Notes: generated by a model from the sequence alone, not told the origin. Counted from the stretch's first letter, positions 10,490 through 17,868 are shown. The stretch: DNA of 21,710 bases from JAJFUI01 sp039679885 (GCA_039679885.1 JBDKUC010000222.1:1-21710), one strand, 5' to 3'. Made by a program: numbers and translations.

Positions 10490-10723
10490 CTACTCGAGCC
10501 CGGATTGCTGGAGGAACAGCACCCGGTTGCGGCCCCGGCGAACGTCCACCGGCCGGACGAAGGCCCGGCTGGGGCCCCACGCCTCGTGGGGACGGCGGAA
10601 ATGGCTCGAGATCAGCTCCCACTCCTCCTCATTGCTGCGACACTGCTGTGTCGGAACCACCAGCCAGTCAATCTGGGCCATATCGATCACCGGGTCGAGC
10701 ACCTTGACACCGCGGCTTCTCAT
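10490..10723 (-). CDS. Small hypothetical protein (77 residues)
   Basis: I do not recognise this protein. It is basic, with no signal peptide, membrane segment or metal motif. It begins MRSRGVKVLDPVID and ends RNRVLFLQQSGLE. The start at 10723 is chosen because a strong AGGGAGGA lies about 7 bases upstream; the frame is open up to 10879 but has no comparable ribosome site. Single, with repeats downstream and the divergent GT-C gene upstream. The clear ribosome site makes a real gene likely, but codon evidence alone is not decisive. Confidence 0.6.
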   Translation of the reverse strand: MRSRGVKVLDPVIDMAQIDWLVVPTQQCRSNEEEWELISSHFRRPHEAWGPSRAFVRPVDVRRGRNRVLFLQQSGLE

Positions 10724-11029
10724 CGGAAGTCCTCCCTGTTCGATCTGCTGCTGAGACGCCAAGCCAGAAGAGCAGATTGCGTGCCAGGCGGGCGTTGGGA
10801 CTTCGTAACCTTTTGCAGTCAAGGCACTTAGGACGCAATGGGCCTGTTCTCGATGTGCTGCCGCGTTGCCGAATGGCATCAGCCCGACGAAATGGCTAAA
10901 CGGGACCTAAACTACCGGTATGGGGACTCTGTTCGATGGGTGGATGAACTGACCCGCCCGTCGCAACCAGAGTGAACGGTTCCCCTCGGGTGGGCATTTT
11001 AGCCCGCTGACTGCGAATCCTGCCTAGCT
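10724..11029. other. Intergenic region between the small orphan and the GT-C gene
   Basis: About 306 bases separate two divergent genes. The frame of the small gene stays open to 10879. I see only a weak inverted repeat, ATCTGCT (10743-10749) with AGCAGAT (10771-10777). Promoters for both neighbours are expected here, but no convincing -35/-10 pair was found. Confidence 0.5.
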
Positions 11030-12565
11030 ATGATGCCTTCCTGCGTGCCAAGTCGTGAAACACTTCACGGTCGCTTCGTACGATGCCTGATCGTTGCAAT
11101 CGTGGCGGTCATTGGAATACAGGCCTACATCGACCTGCCATTCGTTACGAAGTCCAACATCGACGCTGACGAAGTCGAGCATGCGCACGTCATCTGGGCG
11201 TTGAATCAGGGAATCATGCCCTACCGCGACATCCATCAGATCCACACACCCATGCTGTGGATCATGATGTCGCCGGTCATGCGATGCCTTCCAGAAAGCG
11301 TTGTCGCGATGATCGCGCTGCGTGGGCTATGCGCCCTGGCGTTTCTCGGGACCTATGCGGTCGGTCTGCTCGTGCTGCGGGAGGTCAATGGAGCGTTGCG
11401 CTGGACGCATGCTCTGGTGATGCTGTTGTTGAGTCTGTCGATCTTCTTCGATTTCGGTTTTCATCAATTTCGCCCCGATCCGTTCATGACGCTCTGCACG
11501 GCGTTGGGAATTCTGGCGGCGATGCGGTTGCGGCGCGCACCTCGGAAGAACTCGTTTCTGTGTGGACTGGCGTTTGGCTTTGCGGTGTCGCTTTCCCCGA
11601 AGATGGCCCCGTTGTGTCTGTTGATGCCGATCCTGTGTCTGCTCGAATGGCGGCAGTCGCGGACGCTGAGGCCTTGGGGACTCGTGATTCCTTACGGTCT
11701 TGGGTTCGTCTTGGGGTTGGCGCCGGCGGCGATGTGGCTTGTCGGTCAGGGCCTGTTCGGCGACTTCCGGCATTGGGTCCTGGCGCACAATGTGGACAGA
11801 CTCAACGTTTTTGAGTACCGCACGTGGCAGAGCATCGACCGGGGCAAGTTCCTTACGCTCCTGGCTCTTGCGGGCGCGCTGGTCATGCGGCGGGCCAAGT
11901 CGACCGCAACGGCCGAGCCTTGGAAGCCAAGCCGTTGTCTTTTCGTCGCGGCGGCGTTGGCCTGGTTGCTGCCGCTCATCGAACCGAACCACCTGATGTA
12001 CAACGCCCAGGTCTTCGCCATGCCGGGGTGCGTCTTGGCGACGCTCTTGGTCGCGCGATTGGTCGAGCTCGACCACTGGCCGTGGAAGCTGCAATCCGTG
12101 TTGGCCGCATTGCTCGTGCTGTGCCTCGTCACCGGCTCGGCAATGCGAGGCACGACGCTGCGAGTACGCGGCTACAGCGTCCCCCACGTCGCCCTGCAAA
12201 AACTGATGGATGCCGGCAAGTCCAGCGGCGCGACGTGTGTCGGCTTTGCGCCCTGGCATCCCATTTTCTGTCGCGATGCGACAGACCTGTACATGGCTTG
12301 GGAACAAGGCCCAGACGTTCAGGGCTGCGTGTCGCCGGCGGGCAGACGCGTCTATCAGGAGATGTGGCAACGCGCCATGACCGAGATTTTCACGAAACAG
12401 CCGACGATGATCGTCGGCGCTTGGGTATGGGAATCCGCATTCAAGGACGGTTTGATCAACAGGGAACAGTATTTCAATCTCCAACGACTTTTGCAGTCTC
12501 GCTACCGAAAGGCGGCCACGGTCCAAGGCGGCGAGATAGGAGTGTTCTTGCATCATGATCAGTGA
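11030..12565 (+). CDS. Polytopic membrane protein, GT-C glycosyltransferase-like
   Basis: This 511-residue protein has about ten hydrophobic segments. After the first (residues 18-34) comes a loop with DADEVEHAHVIWALNQG and PYRDIHQIHTPMLW (45-77). The acidic D-x-D/E residues in the first external loop, followed by PYRD...HTP, are characteristic of GT-C (PMT/GT39/GT83-like) transferases that use polyprenyl-phosphate sugars. The C-terminal ~130 residues are soluble and include a Cys/His segment, FAPWHPIFCRDATDLY. Two ATGs open the gene and no good ribosome site is seen. Its last 11 bases overlap the next gene, a UbiA-type prenyltransferase, so the two are probably cotranscribed and act on the same lipid-linked sugar route. 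Acceptor and donor cannot be told from sequence. Confidence 0.8.
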   Translation: MMPSCVPSRETLHGRFVRCLIVAIVAVIGIQAYIDLPFVTKSNIDADEVEHAHVIWALNQGIMPYRDIHQIHTPMLWIMMSPVMRCLPESVVAMIALRGLCALAFLGTYAVGLLVLREVNGALRWTHALVMLLLSLSIFFDFGFHQFRPDPFMTLCTALGILAAMRLRRAPRKNSFLCGLAFGFAVSLSPKMAPLCLLMPILCLLEWRQSRTLRPWGLVIPYGLGFVLGLAPAAMWLVGQGLFGDFRHWVLAHNVDRLNVFEYRTWQSIDRGKFLTLLALAGALVMRRAKSTATAEPWKPSRCLFVAAALAWLLPLIEPNHLMYNAQVFAMPGCVLATLLVARLVELDHWPWKLQSVLAALLVLCLVTGSAMRGTTLRVRGYSVPHVALQKLMDAGKSSGATCVGFAPWHPIFCRDATDLYMAWEQGPDVQGCVSPAGRRVYQEMWQRAMTEIFTKQPTMIVGAWVWESAFKDGLINREQYFNLQRLLQSRYRKAATVQGGEIGVFLHHDQ

Positions 12566-13655
12566 TTCGCTCGATCCCAGAAAACTTCCTGTCAACGACG
12601 CGTGTTCCTGCCGCTTGCCTCTCGGCGGCGGTCTTTCCGGCAGAACGTTGACGGCCGCGCCATACGCTCACCCCACCTGGCTTGGCCACCTGAAGATCAT
12701 CCGGTGCGATCACTGGGTGAAGAACGTCTTCATGCTTCCCGGTATTATCGCGGCGATGACGGTCGAGCCGTGGGCCTTCGACAGTCGCTTCCTCTTGGCG
12801 TTGTTCTGGGGAACGCTCTCGATGTGCATCGTTGCATCGAGCAACTACGTGATCAACGAGGTGCTGGACGCTCCCTATGATCGCTATCATCCGACAAAGT
12901 GCCGCCGGCCTGTGCCGGTGGGCGAAGTCAGTGTTCCCTGGGCCTACGTGCAGTGGATCGTGATGTTGCTGGTCGGTTTGGCGACGGCGACGCTCGTCTC
13001 CCGCCCGTTCGCCGTGACCATGGGCGTCCTGTGGGTGATGGGGTGCATCTACAACATTCCACCGTTGCGGTTCAAGGATTTGCCCTATCTCGACGTCCTT
13101 TGCGAGGCGGTGAACAATCCGTTGCGTCTGATGGCCGGCTGGTTCATCGTCGGTTCCACCGTCATTCTTCCCGCGTCGCTTCTGATGAGCTACTGGATGA
13201 TCGGCTGTTACTTCATGGCCATCAAACGGTATGCCGAGTACCGCGACATCGCGAATCCGGAGAAAGCGGCTGCCTATCGGCGGTCTTTTGCTCACTACAA
13301 CGCGGATCGGCTGCTGGTCACGGTGATGTTCTATGGTTCGAGCGCCATGCTATTCCTGGGCGCATTCACGGTGCGATATCACATCGAGCTGATTCTGGCC
13401 TATCCGTTGGTCGCCCTGGTGATGGCGATCTACTTGTGGATTGGCCTGAAGCCGAACAGTGCGGCCCAGGCGCCCGAAAAGCTGCATCGAGAGCCAGCGC
13501 TCATGGCGTCGGTCGTTGCCTGCGCCATCGTGATGTTCTGGCTGTTGATCGTGAACATCCCGTTGGTGCACAAGATTTTCGCCCCGACGCTCCCGGTTGT
13601 TGCCCAGACGGGACACTCGGACGACGCCTATGCGACGGAGATTCGTCTCCCGTAA
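12555..13655 (+). CDS. UbiA-family prenyltransferase, decaprenyl-phosphate phosphoribosyltransferase-like
   Basis: This 366-residue integral membrane protein has about nine hydrophobic helices. IRCDHWVKNVFMLPGI (49-64) and NEVLDAPYDRYHPTKCRRPV (101-120) match the conserved Mg-pyrophosphate motif of phosphoribose transferases in the UbiA family (NDxxDxxxDRxHPxKxxRP). YNIPPLRFKDLPYLDVLCEA (166-185) is the second Asp region. Related enzymes attach 5-phosphoribose from PRPP to a polyprenyl phosphate, the first step toward lipid-linked arabinofuranose in actinobacteria. The N-terminal ~38 residues are polar and family-atypical. The start at 12555 overlaps the preceding GT-C gene by 11 bases, and GGAG lies about 12 bases upstream. 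Other UbiA substrates remain possible. Confidence 0.85.
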   Translation: MISDSLDPRKLPVNDACSCRLPLGGGLSGRTLTAAPYAHPTWLGHLKIIRCDHWVKNVFMLPGIIAAMTVEPWAFDSRFLLALFWGTLSMCIVASSNYVINEVLDAPYDRYHPTKCRRPVPVGEVSVPWAYVQWIVMLLVGLATATLVSRPFAVTMGVLWVMGCIYNIPPLRFKDLPYLDVLCEAVNNPLRLMAGWFIVGSTVILPASLLMSYWMIGCYFMAIKRYAEYRDIANPEKAAAYRRSFAHYNADRLLVTVMFYGSSAMLFLGAFTVRYHIELILAYPLVALVMAIYLWIGLKPNSAAQAPEKLHREPALMASVVACAIVMFWLLIVNIPLVHKIFAPTLPVVAQTGHSDDAYATEIRLP

Positions 13656-13747
13656 GCCGCGTCCCCTGCGCCTCAACGGGCTCGCCTGCAAGAAGGGCGT
13701 TGGACGGACTTAGGAAGCCCAGCCCACGAGTGTCCGCCTACGGCGCT

Positions 13748-13850
13748 GCAGGACGACTGCAAAGTTGTTCGTAGTTCCGGCTTTAGCCGGTCATTTTCCG
13801 CCTAAAGGCGGGACTACGAACGCCTGCAATGGACTTTGCAGTCCGCCTGC
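13748..13850 (+). repeat. 103-bp nested palindromic element, copy 2
   Basis: Second copy of the element at 4177-4279, same length and about 97% identical by eye. It ends exactly where the stop codon of the minus-strand gene 13850-14962 begins. The differences are in the central loop, one base of the right inner arm, and one between the arms. Confidence 0.85.
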
Positions 13851-14962
13851 TACGGCGCTGGCGGCTTCTTCTCGGACCCATAGCGGCGATTAAAGACATT
13901 GGGATCGAACGGGTCGCTCGTCGGTGCGGCGCCAACCGTGTTTGGCTTTGGCGATGGTTCGGCGCCGTTCGGCCGCGCGGCGGCTGTTGCGTTGGGCCGA
14001 TCGTTCGTTTTGCCGAATTGCCGATGCGTTTGTCCGCGGCGGGCCTCTTGCGAAAGCACTCGCGGCGTTGCGCGGTTCTGCGGTTCCTCCGGCGTGGCTT
14101 CGGCCATCGGCGCCACGGTGTCTGGCTGCTCCTGCGGCGCTTGGTCGGCCAACTGAGCGAGCCAGTCGGCCAGTTTCCGCACTTGGGCCGCCTGGTGATC
14201 GTCGAAGACGGCGCGTTGGGCCGTTGCGTGCGGCTTGATGGCCGCCGTCAAAAGCTTGCTCGCCGCGGGGTTCTCGCGGTCAACGAACTTGAGCACAGAG
14301 TAGAGGTTCCGTTGCGTGATGCGCCGGCTGGTGGGCCGGCCTGCCGGGATTCGCGTCAGCCGCAGTTCGCCATCCGCCTGCGTATGGCAGCCCGATCCCG
14401 TGCAGTTGTTCAACAAGACCGGCTGCACCGATTGGGTGAACGTTTCGACGGCTTTTTGCGGCAGACCGCGGACCATCCGATCGAGATCGTCGTTCGACGG
14501 TCCGCCGGTCGCGGGCCCTTTCGAAAGGGTCGGAGCTTGCGGATCGGTCGACATCTTCAGTCGTCGTTGCAAGACGGCGATCATCGGATTCCGCGGATCG
14601 GCGACGGTGGCGTCGGCCAGTTCCGTCGCAGCGGGACCCAAGAGATTATGGTGAAGGCACCACTGGGCCAATTCCAGATGGTGATGCACGTTTCCGACCT
14701 GAATGCCCGCCCGCTTCCGCCGGTAGCCGTCTTCCAGGTCCCGGCAGACCACTTCGACGTCTTTTTGCTTGACGCGGATCTGGCCGTCGGTGAGATCGAC
14801 GACGTAGACGTCGTCGGCGGGCGTGACGCGGCCTTCGAGCACTTCACCGTTGCGAAGGATGAGCATGCCCGTCTCGGCCGCGTCGGCCGTGCGTGGCCCG
14901 CAGACGCCCAGGGCAATCATCGCGGCGACAACGGCCGCTTTTCCAGGGAAGCGCAGCATCAT
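13850..14962 (-). CDS. Secreted planctomycete protein with a CxxxxCH cytochrome-c-like motif
   Basis: The 370-residue protein starts with a signal peptide (residues 1-28; MLRFPGKAAVVAAMIALGV, then a TADA-A cleavage site). The N-terminal half has the segment MLILRNGEVLEGRVT...VYVVDLTDGQIRV and a helical His-rich stretch. Near residue 178, SVQPVLLNNCTGSGCH resembles the 'VQPIL..NC..CH' start of planctomycete PSCyt1-type c domains, but here the cysteines are four apart (Cys187, Cys192, His193). A following helical part (LYSVLKFVDRENPAASKLL) fits such a domain. The C-terminal ~90 residues are Pro/Ala-rich and likely disordered. The longer frame begins at 15061, but 14962 gives a clean signal peptide; no clear ribosome site was seen. 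Haem binding is inferred. Confidence 0.78.
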   Translation of the reverse strand: MMLRFPGKAAVVAAMIALGVCGPRTADAAETGMLILRNGEVLEGRVTPADDVYVVDLTDGQIRVKQKDVEVVCRDLEDGYRRKRAGIQVGNVHHHLELAQWCLHHNLLGPAATELADATVADPRNPMIAVLQRRLKMSTDPQAPTLSKGPATGGPSNDDLDRMVRGLPQKAVETFTQSVQPVLLNNCTGSGCHTQADGELRLTRIPAGRPTSRRITQRNLYSVLKFVDRENPAASKLLTAAIKPHATAQRAVFDDHQAAQVRKLADWLAQLADQAPQEQPDTVAPMAEATPEEPQNRATPRVLSQEARRGQTHRQFGKTNDRPNATAAARPNGAEPSPKPNTVGAAPTSDPFDPNVFNRRYGSEKKPPAP

Positions 14963-15071
14963 GGCGCGGAGGATAGAAATCGCAGGGGCCCTCGTCAAGG
15001 CCGGTTTTGCCGCGTGCAAGTTGACTTCGTGATTTCTATGGCGAGCATTCGAGAACGACATGCATACTCAC

Positions 15072-15315
15072 ATGCCCGTTCACGGGCATTTCCGCCGCAG
15101 GCGGTTTTAGGCCCGTGCTTTAGCACGGGTTTGCTGGCGTGATCGGCTTGCTGCAATCAGGCTCGCCTGTCACGCCCGTTGACGGGCGTCCTGCCGGTTG
15201 GCTGACAGGAGGCCCGTAAACGGGCGTGACGAATTGGCCGAATCGCCATCCCTTCAACCCGGCGTGAACGCCGGGCCTCAACCGCCTTCGGCGGACAAGG
15301 GGCGTAAACGCCCCT
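15072..15315. repeat. Cluster of eight short GC-rich hairpins
   Basis: Eight perfect palindromes lie in 244 bases: 15072-15089, 15092-15104, 15112-15129, 15173-15188, 15212-15225, 15258-15275, 15282-15294 and 15298-15315. Six share the turn CGT-NN-ACG or its CT-NN-AG variant with 6-8 bp stems; two have CCGCC/GGCGG arms. The units at 15169-15187 and 15212-15230 are also inverted copies of each other with one mismatch. The hairpin at 15112-15129 is followed by GTTTGCT-like Ts. No gene is supported between 14963 and 15372. Confidence 0.8.
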
Positions 15316-15372
15316 GCAAAGCGCAACTTGCACCCCGGTTTCGCCGTCGCAATCTTCCGCCGGGCTTAGGGC

Positions 15373-15828
15373 TCAGGAATAGAACTCGTCCCGGCCGACC
15401 GCCTCGAATGCGTTCTTGATGTGCTCGATCGTCGGGAACCACTTCCCGGCGGGCCACGTGATGGCGATCACGTCGAATCGGGCCGGGCGATCGAGCAGCC
15501 GGTGCCGCTTCAAGAAGCTGACGGCCAGCCGGGTGAGCCGCCGCTGTTTGACGTCGTCGACGGCCTCGGCCGGATGGCCGGCCTCGTGCGACTGACGCGT
15601 CTTCACCTCGACGAAGACGATCGTCTTGCGATGAAGGGCGACCAAGTCGAGCTCGCCGGGGCCGAACTGATCGCCCCGGGCGAGAATCCTGTAGCCCCGC
15701 CGGCGAAGAAACCGGGCCGCCGCATCCTCGCCCCGCCGGCCCAGCGGCTTTTCGGGGAACAGCCGCCGCCACAAGCGGGAAACGTTCTGTCGAAGCATGC
15801 GTAGGTTATGCTTCAGCATCACGCTCAT
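15373..15828 (-). CDS. yraN: YraN/UPF0102 family endonuclease-like protein
   Basis: This 151-residue protein has the UPF0102 core: LGRRGEDAAARFLRRRGYRI (29-48), then GELDLVALHRKTIVFVEVKT (58-77). The acidic residues Glu59 and Asp61, with Glu74-x-Lys76, form the restriction-nuclease-like metal site. Family members are nuclease-fold proteins of poorly known role, often encoded beside rplS/rnhB, as here. The start is uncertain: 15828 has AGG only a few bases upstream, and its first ten residues (MSVMLKHNLR) are encoded by a REP-type repeat (15799-15822). The ATG at 15798 (MLRQNVSRLW) would give a more normal 141-residue protein. Confidence 0.88.
   Translation of the reverse strand: MSVMLKHNLRMLRQNVSRLWRRLFPEKPLGRRGEDAAARFLRRRGYRILARGDQFGPGELDLVALHRKTIVFVEVKTRQSHEAGHPAEAVDDVKQRRLTRLAVSFLKRHRLLDRPARFDVIAITWPAGKWFPTIEHIKNAFEAVGRDEFYS
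15799..15822 (+). repeat. REP hairpin, GTAG-headed, GTTATGCT type, copy 1
   Basis: GC then GTAG, followed by GTTATGCT-TC-AGCATCAC. It is one base short of the perfect hairpin seen at 15944-15967. It sits inside the extended N-terminus of yraN. Confidence 0.7.
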
Positions 15829-15855
15829 CGACCTAACGGTTCGCTAGCTGAGTGC

Positions 15856-15931
15856 CATGCCCACGCTTGTCGTGGGCATGAGCAAGCGGTAAACATGCTT
15901 GCTGTCTCGCTGCGCTCGCTTAGCAAGCATG
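15856..15931. repeat. Two hairpin repeats upstream of yraN
   Basis: CATGCCCACG and CGTGGGCATG (15856-15865 and 15871-15880) form a 10-bp stem with a CTTGT loop. CATGCTTGCT and AGCAAGCATG (15894-15903 and 15922-15931) form a second 10-bp stem around an 18-base centre that is itself partly palindromic. They are intergenic palindromes with no GTAG head. Confidence 0.75.
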
Positions 15932-15943
15932 GCGCCCATCAGT

Positions 15944-15967
15944 GCGTAGGTTATGCTTCAGCATAAC
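15944..15967 (+). repeat. REP hairpin, GTAG-headed, GTTATGCT type, copy 2
   Basis: After a GC, GTAG is followed directly by the perfect hairpin GTTATGCT-TC-AGCATAAC. It matches 15799-15822 in 23 of 24 bases. The shared tetranucleotide at the stem foot links it to the other REP families of the window. Confidence 0.75.
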
Positions 15968-16032
15968 GGTCACGCATCATCGACGCGACTGCGATTGCCT
16001 GCCCTTCCCAAGAGAGAAGGACAAAGGCAGCG

Positions 16033-16395
16033 CTACTTGCCGCCGTCCGTGCGGCGTTCCTTGAGGCGGACGGCCTTGCCGGTCCGGTCGCGGAGATAGT
16101 AGAGCTTCGCGCGGCGGACAACGCCAGATCGCTTGACTTCGACCTTGGCGATTCGCGGCGAGTGGATGGGGAACTTCCGCTCGACGCCCTCGCCCTGCAC
16201 GATGCGGCGGACGGTGAACGTCTCACGCGTGCCGGAGCCGGCCTTGGCGATGACCAGACCGTTGAAGATCTGAATGCGTTCCTTGTCGCCTTCGAGAATG
16301 CGACAGTGGACGTCGACCGTGTCGCCTACGGCGAACTTCGGCAGTTCCGGCTTCAGGCTGGCCTTCTCGACCAACGACAACAATTGCATGCTCAT
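16033..16395 (-). CDS. rplS: 50S ribosomal protein L19
   Basis: This 120-residue protein of the large subunit lies at the 30S-50S interface. FAVGDTVDVHCRILEGDKER, IQIFNGLVIAKAGSGTRETF, FPIHSPRIAKVEV and AKLYYLRDR are family signatures in the expected order and the length is normal. AAAGGAG six to seven bases before 16395 fixes the start. It lies downstream of trmD, as in most bacteria, separated by a tandem/inverted repeat. Confidence 0.97.
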   Translation of the reverse strand: MSMQLLSLVEKASLKPELPKFAVGDTVDVHCRILEGDKERIQIFNGLVIAKAGSGTRETFTVRRIVQGEGVERKFPIHSPRIAKVEVKRSGVVRRAKLYYLRDRTGKAVRLKERRTDGGK

Positions 16396-16444
16396 GACAG
16401 GCTCCTTTATGAATTTTGGCCGAGAGCTAACGTCTCCCGGGAAT

Positions 16445-16542
16445 TAGGTCTTGGGTTTTAGGTCTTGGGTCTTAGGTCTTGGGTCTTAGGTCTTGGATTC
16501 TGCATTCTACCTAAGCCCTAAGACCTAAGGCCCAAGACCTAA
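16445..16542. repeat. 'ggtcttagg' element between trmD and rplS
   Basis: The left arm is about 3.8 tandem copies of a 14-base unit, TAGGTCTTGGGTCT (16445-16497). The right arm (16509-16542) reads CTAAGACCTAAGGCCCAAGA and further, complementary to the left. The TAG stop of trmD lies inside the right arm. Related elements are at 17813-17864 and 18083-18134. Confidence 0.8.
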
Positions 16543-17225
16543 CGTTCCATCAAATCCTTCCGCCGCTCGATTGTTCGCTGTCGACTATTCTCTTCTCGCC
16601 ACTGGGCGATCTCGCCGTGATCGCCGCTAAGCAGCACGGCCGGGACTTCATGGCCGCGATACTCGCGCGGCCGGGTGTATTGGGCGCATTCGAGCCATCG
16701 TTGGCCGCTGGAAAACGAATCGCACACGCTGCTGTCTTCGTCGCCCAGCACGCCCGGCACGAGCCGGATGACCGTATCGATAATCGTCATCGCGGCGACC
16801 TCGCCTCCATTGAGGATGTAGTCGCCGATCGAAATCTCCTCGGGTTGCAGGATCGTTCGTATCCGCTCGTCAAACCCCTCGTATCGGCCGCAGAGCAGCA
16901 GGAGCCGCTCGTGTGCGGCCAACCGCTCGACGCCCGGCTGATCGAGGCGGCGCCCCTGGGGCGTCAGCATGACCAGGTGGCCCGGGTCCGGGGCCTGCCC
17001 ACGCACCGCCTCGACGCACTCGACGGCCGGCTCGACCTTCAGCACCATGCCGGGGCCGCCGCCGTACGGACGATCGTCCACCGTGTTGTGTTTCCCGATC
17101 GACCAGTCGCGGATGTCGTGGAGGTGGACCTCGACGAGCCCCGACTGGATCGCCCGCTTCAGTAGGCTCTGGCCCAGGTATCCCTGAAAAATGTCGGGAA
17201 ACAGGGTCAGGACGTCGAAACGCAT
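16539..17225 (-). CDS. trmD: tRNA (guanine-37-N1)-methyltransferase
   Basis: This 228-residue SPOUT-class enzyme methylates G37 next to the anticodon using S-adenosylmethionine, preventing frameshifting. MRFDVLTLFPDIF opens the protein. DRPYGGGPGMVLKVEP (51-66), LCGRYEGFDERI (111-122) and ISIGDYILNGGE (131-142) form the knotted cofactor site. Asp169, in VCDSF, corresponds to the catalytic aspartate, and YTRP lies beyond it. The length is slightly below E. coli TrmD (255). It lies between rpsP and rplS. The stop codon is supplied by a repeat arm. No rimM separates it from rpsP. Confidence 0.96.
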   Translation of the reverse strand: MRFDVLTLFPDIFQGYLGQSLLKRAIQSGLVEVHLHDIRDWSIGKHNTVDDRPYGGGPGMVLKVEPAVECVEAVRGQAPDPGHLVMLTPQGRRLDQPGVERLAAHERLLLLCGRYEGFDERIRTILQPEEISIGDYILNGGEVAAMTIIDTVIRLVPGVLGDEDSSVCDSFSSGQRWLECAQYTRPREYRGHEVPAVLLSGDHGEIAQWREENSRQRTIERRKDLMER

Positions 17226-17242
17226 GGCGAGTTGCTCTCGTC

Positions 17243-17309
17243 GTTCGTCATTCCGCCTTCAGACGGCCGTTGGACGCCGTAACGGCTGGCCAAAGCCGGA
17301 ACTACGAAC
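17243..17309 (+). repeat. Diverged copy of the GTTCGTAGTTCC...GGAACTACGAAC element
   Basis: The left end GTTCGTCATTCCGCC is degraded and the right end GCCGGAACTACGAAC is intact. It fills most of the 93-base gap between rpsP and trmD, where rimM would often be found. Confidence 0.65.
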
Positions 17310-17318
17310 AGTGCTTTG

Positions 17319-17789
17319 TCAGCCCTGCGGCTCGGCAGTCGTCTCCGCGGCCGGCTCGGCCGGCTTCTCGGCCGGAGCTTCGGCAGCCGCCTCGGCGTGG
17401 GCTCGCGGCTTCGACGGCCGCTTCGGCTTGTCCTCGCTCACGGCCGGCTTCGGCGCCCGGGGCATCGGCGGGGGCGGCTCGGGCCGGCGACGGCTCTGCG
17501 CCAGCCGATCCAACGCCTCGCGTTGGGCGGCGACGTGCGTTCCCTCGGCGCCATACTTCTTGATCAAGACGCTCACCTTGTCCGATGGCTGCGCCCCAAC
17601 GCTCACCCAATAGGCGATCCGTTCGCTATTGAGAATAGCTCGGGCGTCGGTCTCCGGCACCAGGGGATCGTAGGTGCCCAGCTCTTCCAACACCCGGCCG
17701 TCGCGCGGCTTGCGGATGTCCATCGCACAGATCCGATAGTAGGGCCGGTGCTTGCGGCCGAACTGCTTCATCCGAATACGTACTGACAC
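17319..17789 (-). CDS. rpsP: 30S ribosomal protein S16 with long C-terminal tail
   Basis: The first ~85 residues of this 156-residue protein are S16, a small-subunit assembly protein: VRIRMKQFGRKHRPYYRICA, DGRVLEELGTYDPL, then AYWVSVGAQPSDKV. The remaining ~65 residues are Pro/Ala/Glu/Lys-rich, low in complexity and probably disordered, roughly doubling the usual length. Translation starts at GTG (17789), with GAGGAG six bases before it. The gene is second in the ffh-rpsP-trmD-rplS series and is preceded by an inverted-repeat element at 17813-17864. Confidence 0.95.
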   Translation of the reverse strand: MSVRIRMKQFGRKHRPYYRICAMDIRKPRDGRVLEELGTYDPLVPETDARAILNSERIAYWVSVGAQPSDKVSVLIKKYGAEGTHVAAQREALDRLAQSRRRPEPPPPMPRAPKPAVSEDKPKRPSKPRAHAEAAAEAPAEKPAEPAAETTAEPQG

Positions 17790-17812
17790 GCTGTTCTCCT
17801 CGTTTGGTCTTT

Positions 17813-17864
17813 GGTCTTAGGACTTGGGACTTAGGTCTGGCGGTGCGGCCCAAGACCTAAGACC
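17813..17864. repeat. 'ggtcttagg' element, copy A, upstream of rpsP
   Basis: The arms GGTCTTAGGACTTGGG (17813-17828) and CCCAAGACCTAAGACC (17849-17864) are complementary in 15 of 16 positions. The 52 bases match 18083-18134 with about five differences, in the same orientation. It lies just before the rpsP ribosome site. Confidence 0.82.
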
Positions 17865-17868
17865 ACTA

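Noticed and set aside
10724..10879. Upstream extension of the 77-residue orphan to 10879 (129 residues)
   Set aside because: The ATG at 10723 has a strong ribosome site and 10879 does not. The longer form cannot be excluded.
14899..14901. Possible lipobox in the signal peptide of the CxxxxCH protein (LGVC)
   Set aside because: Position -1 is Val rather than Gly, Ala or Ser, and a good signal peptidase I site (TADA-A) follows.
13829..15142. 437-codon plus-strand frame opposite the secreted CxxxxCH protein
   Set aside because: The minus-strand frame has a signal peptide and coherent domains. The plus-strand product is Arg-rich without motifs and runs through repeats at both ends.
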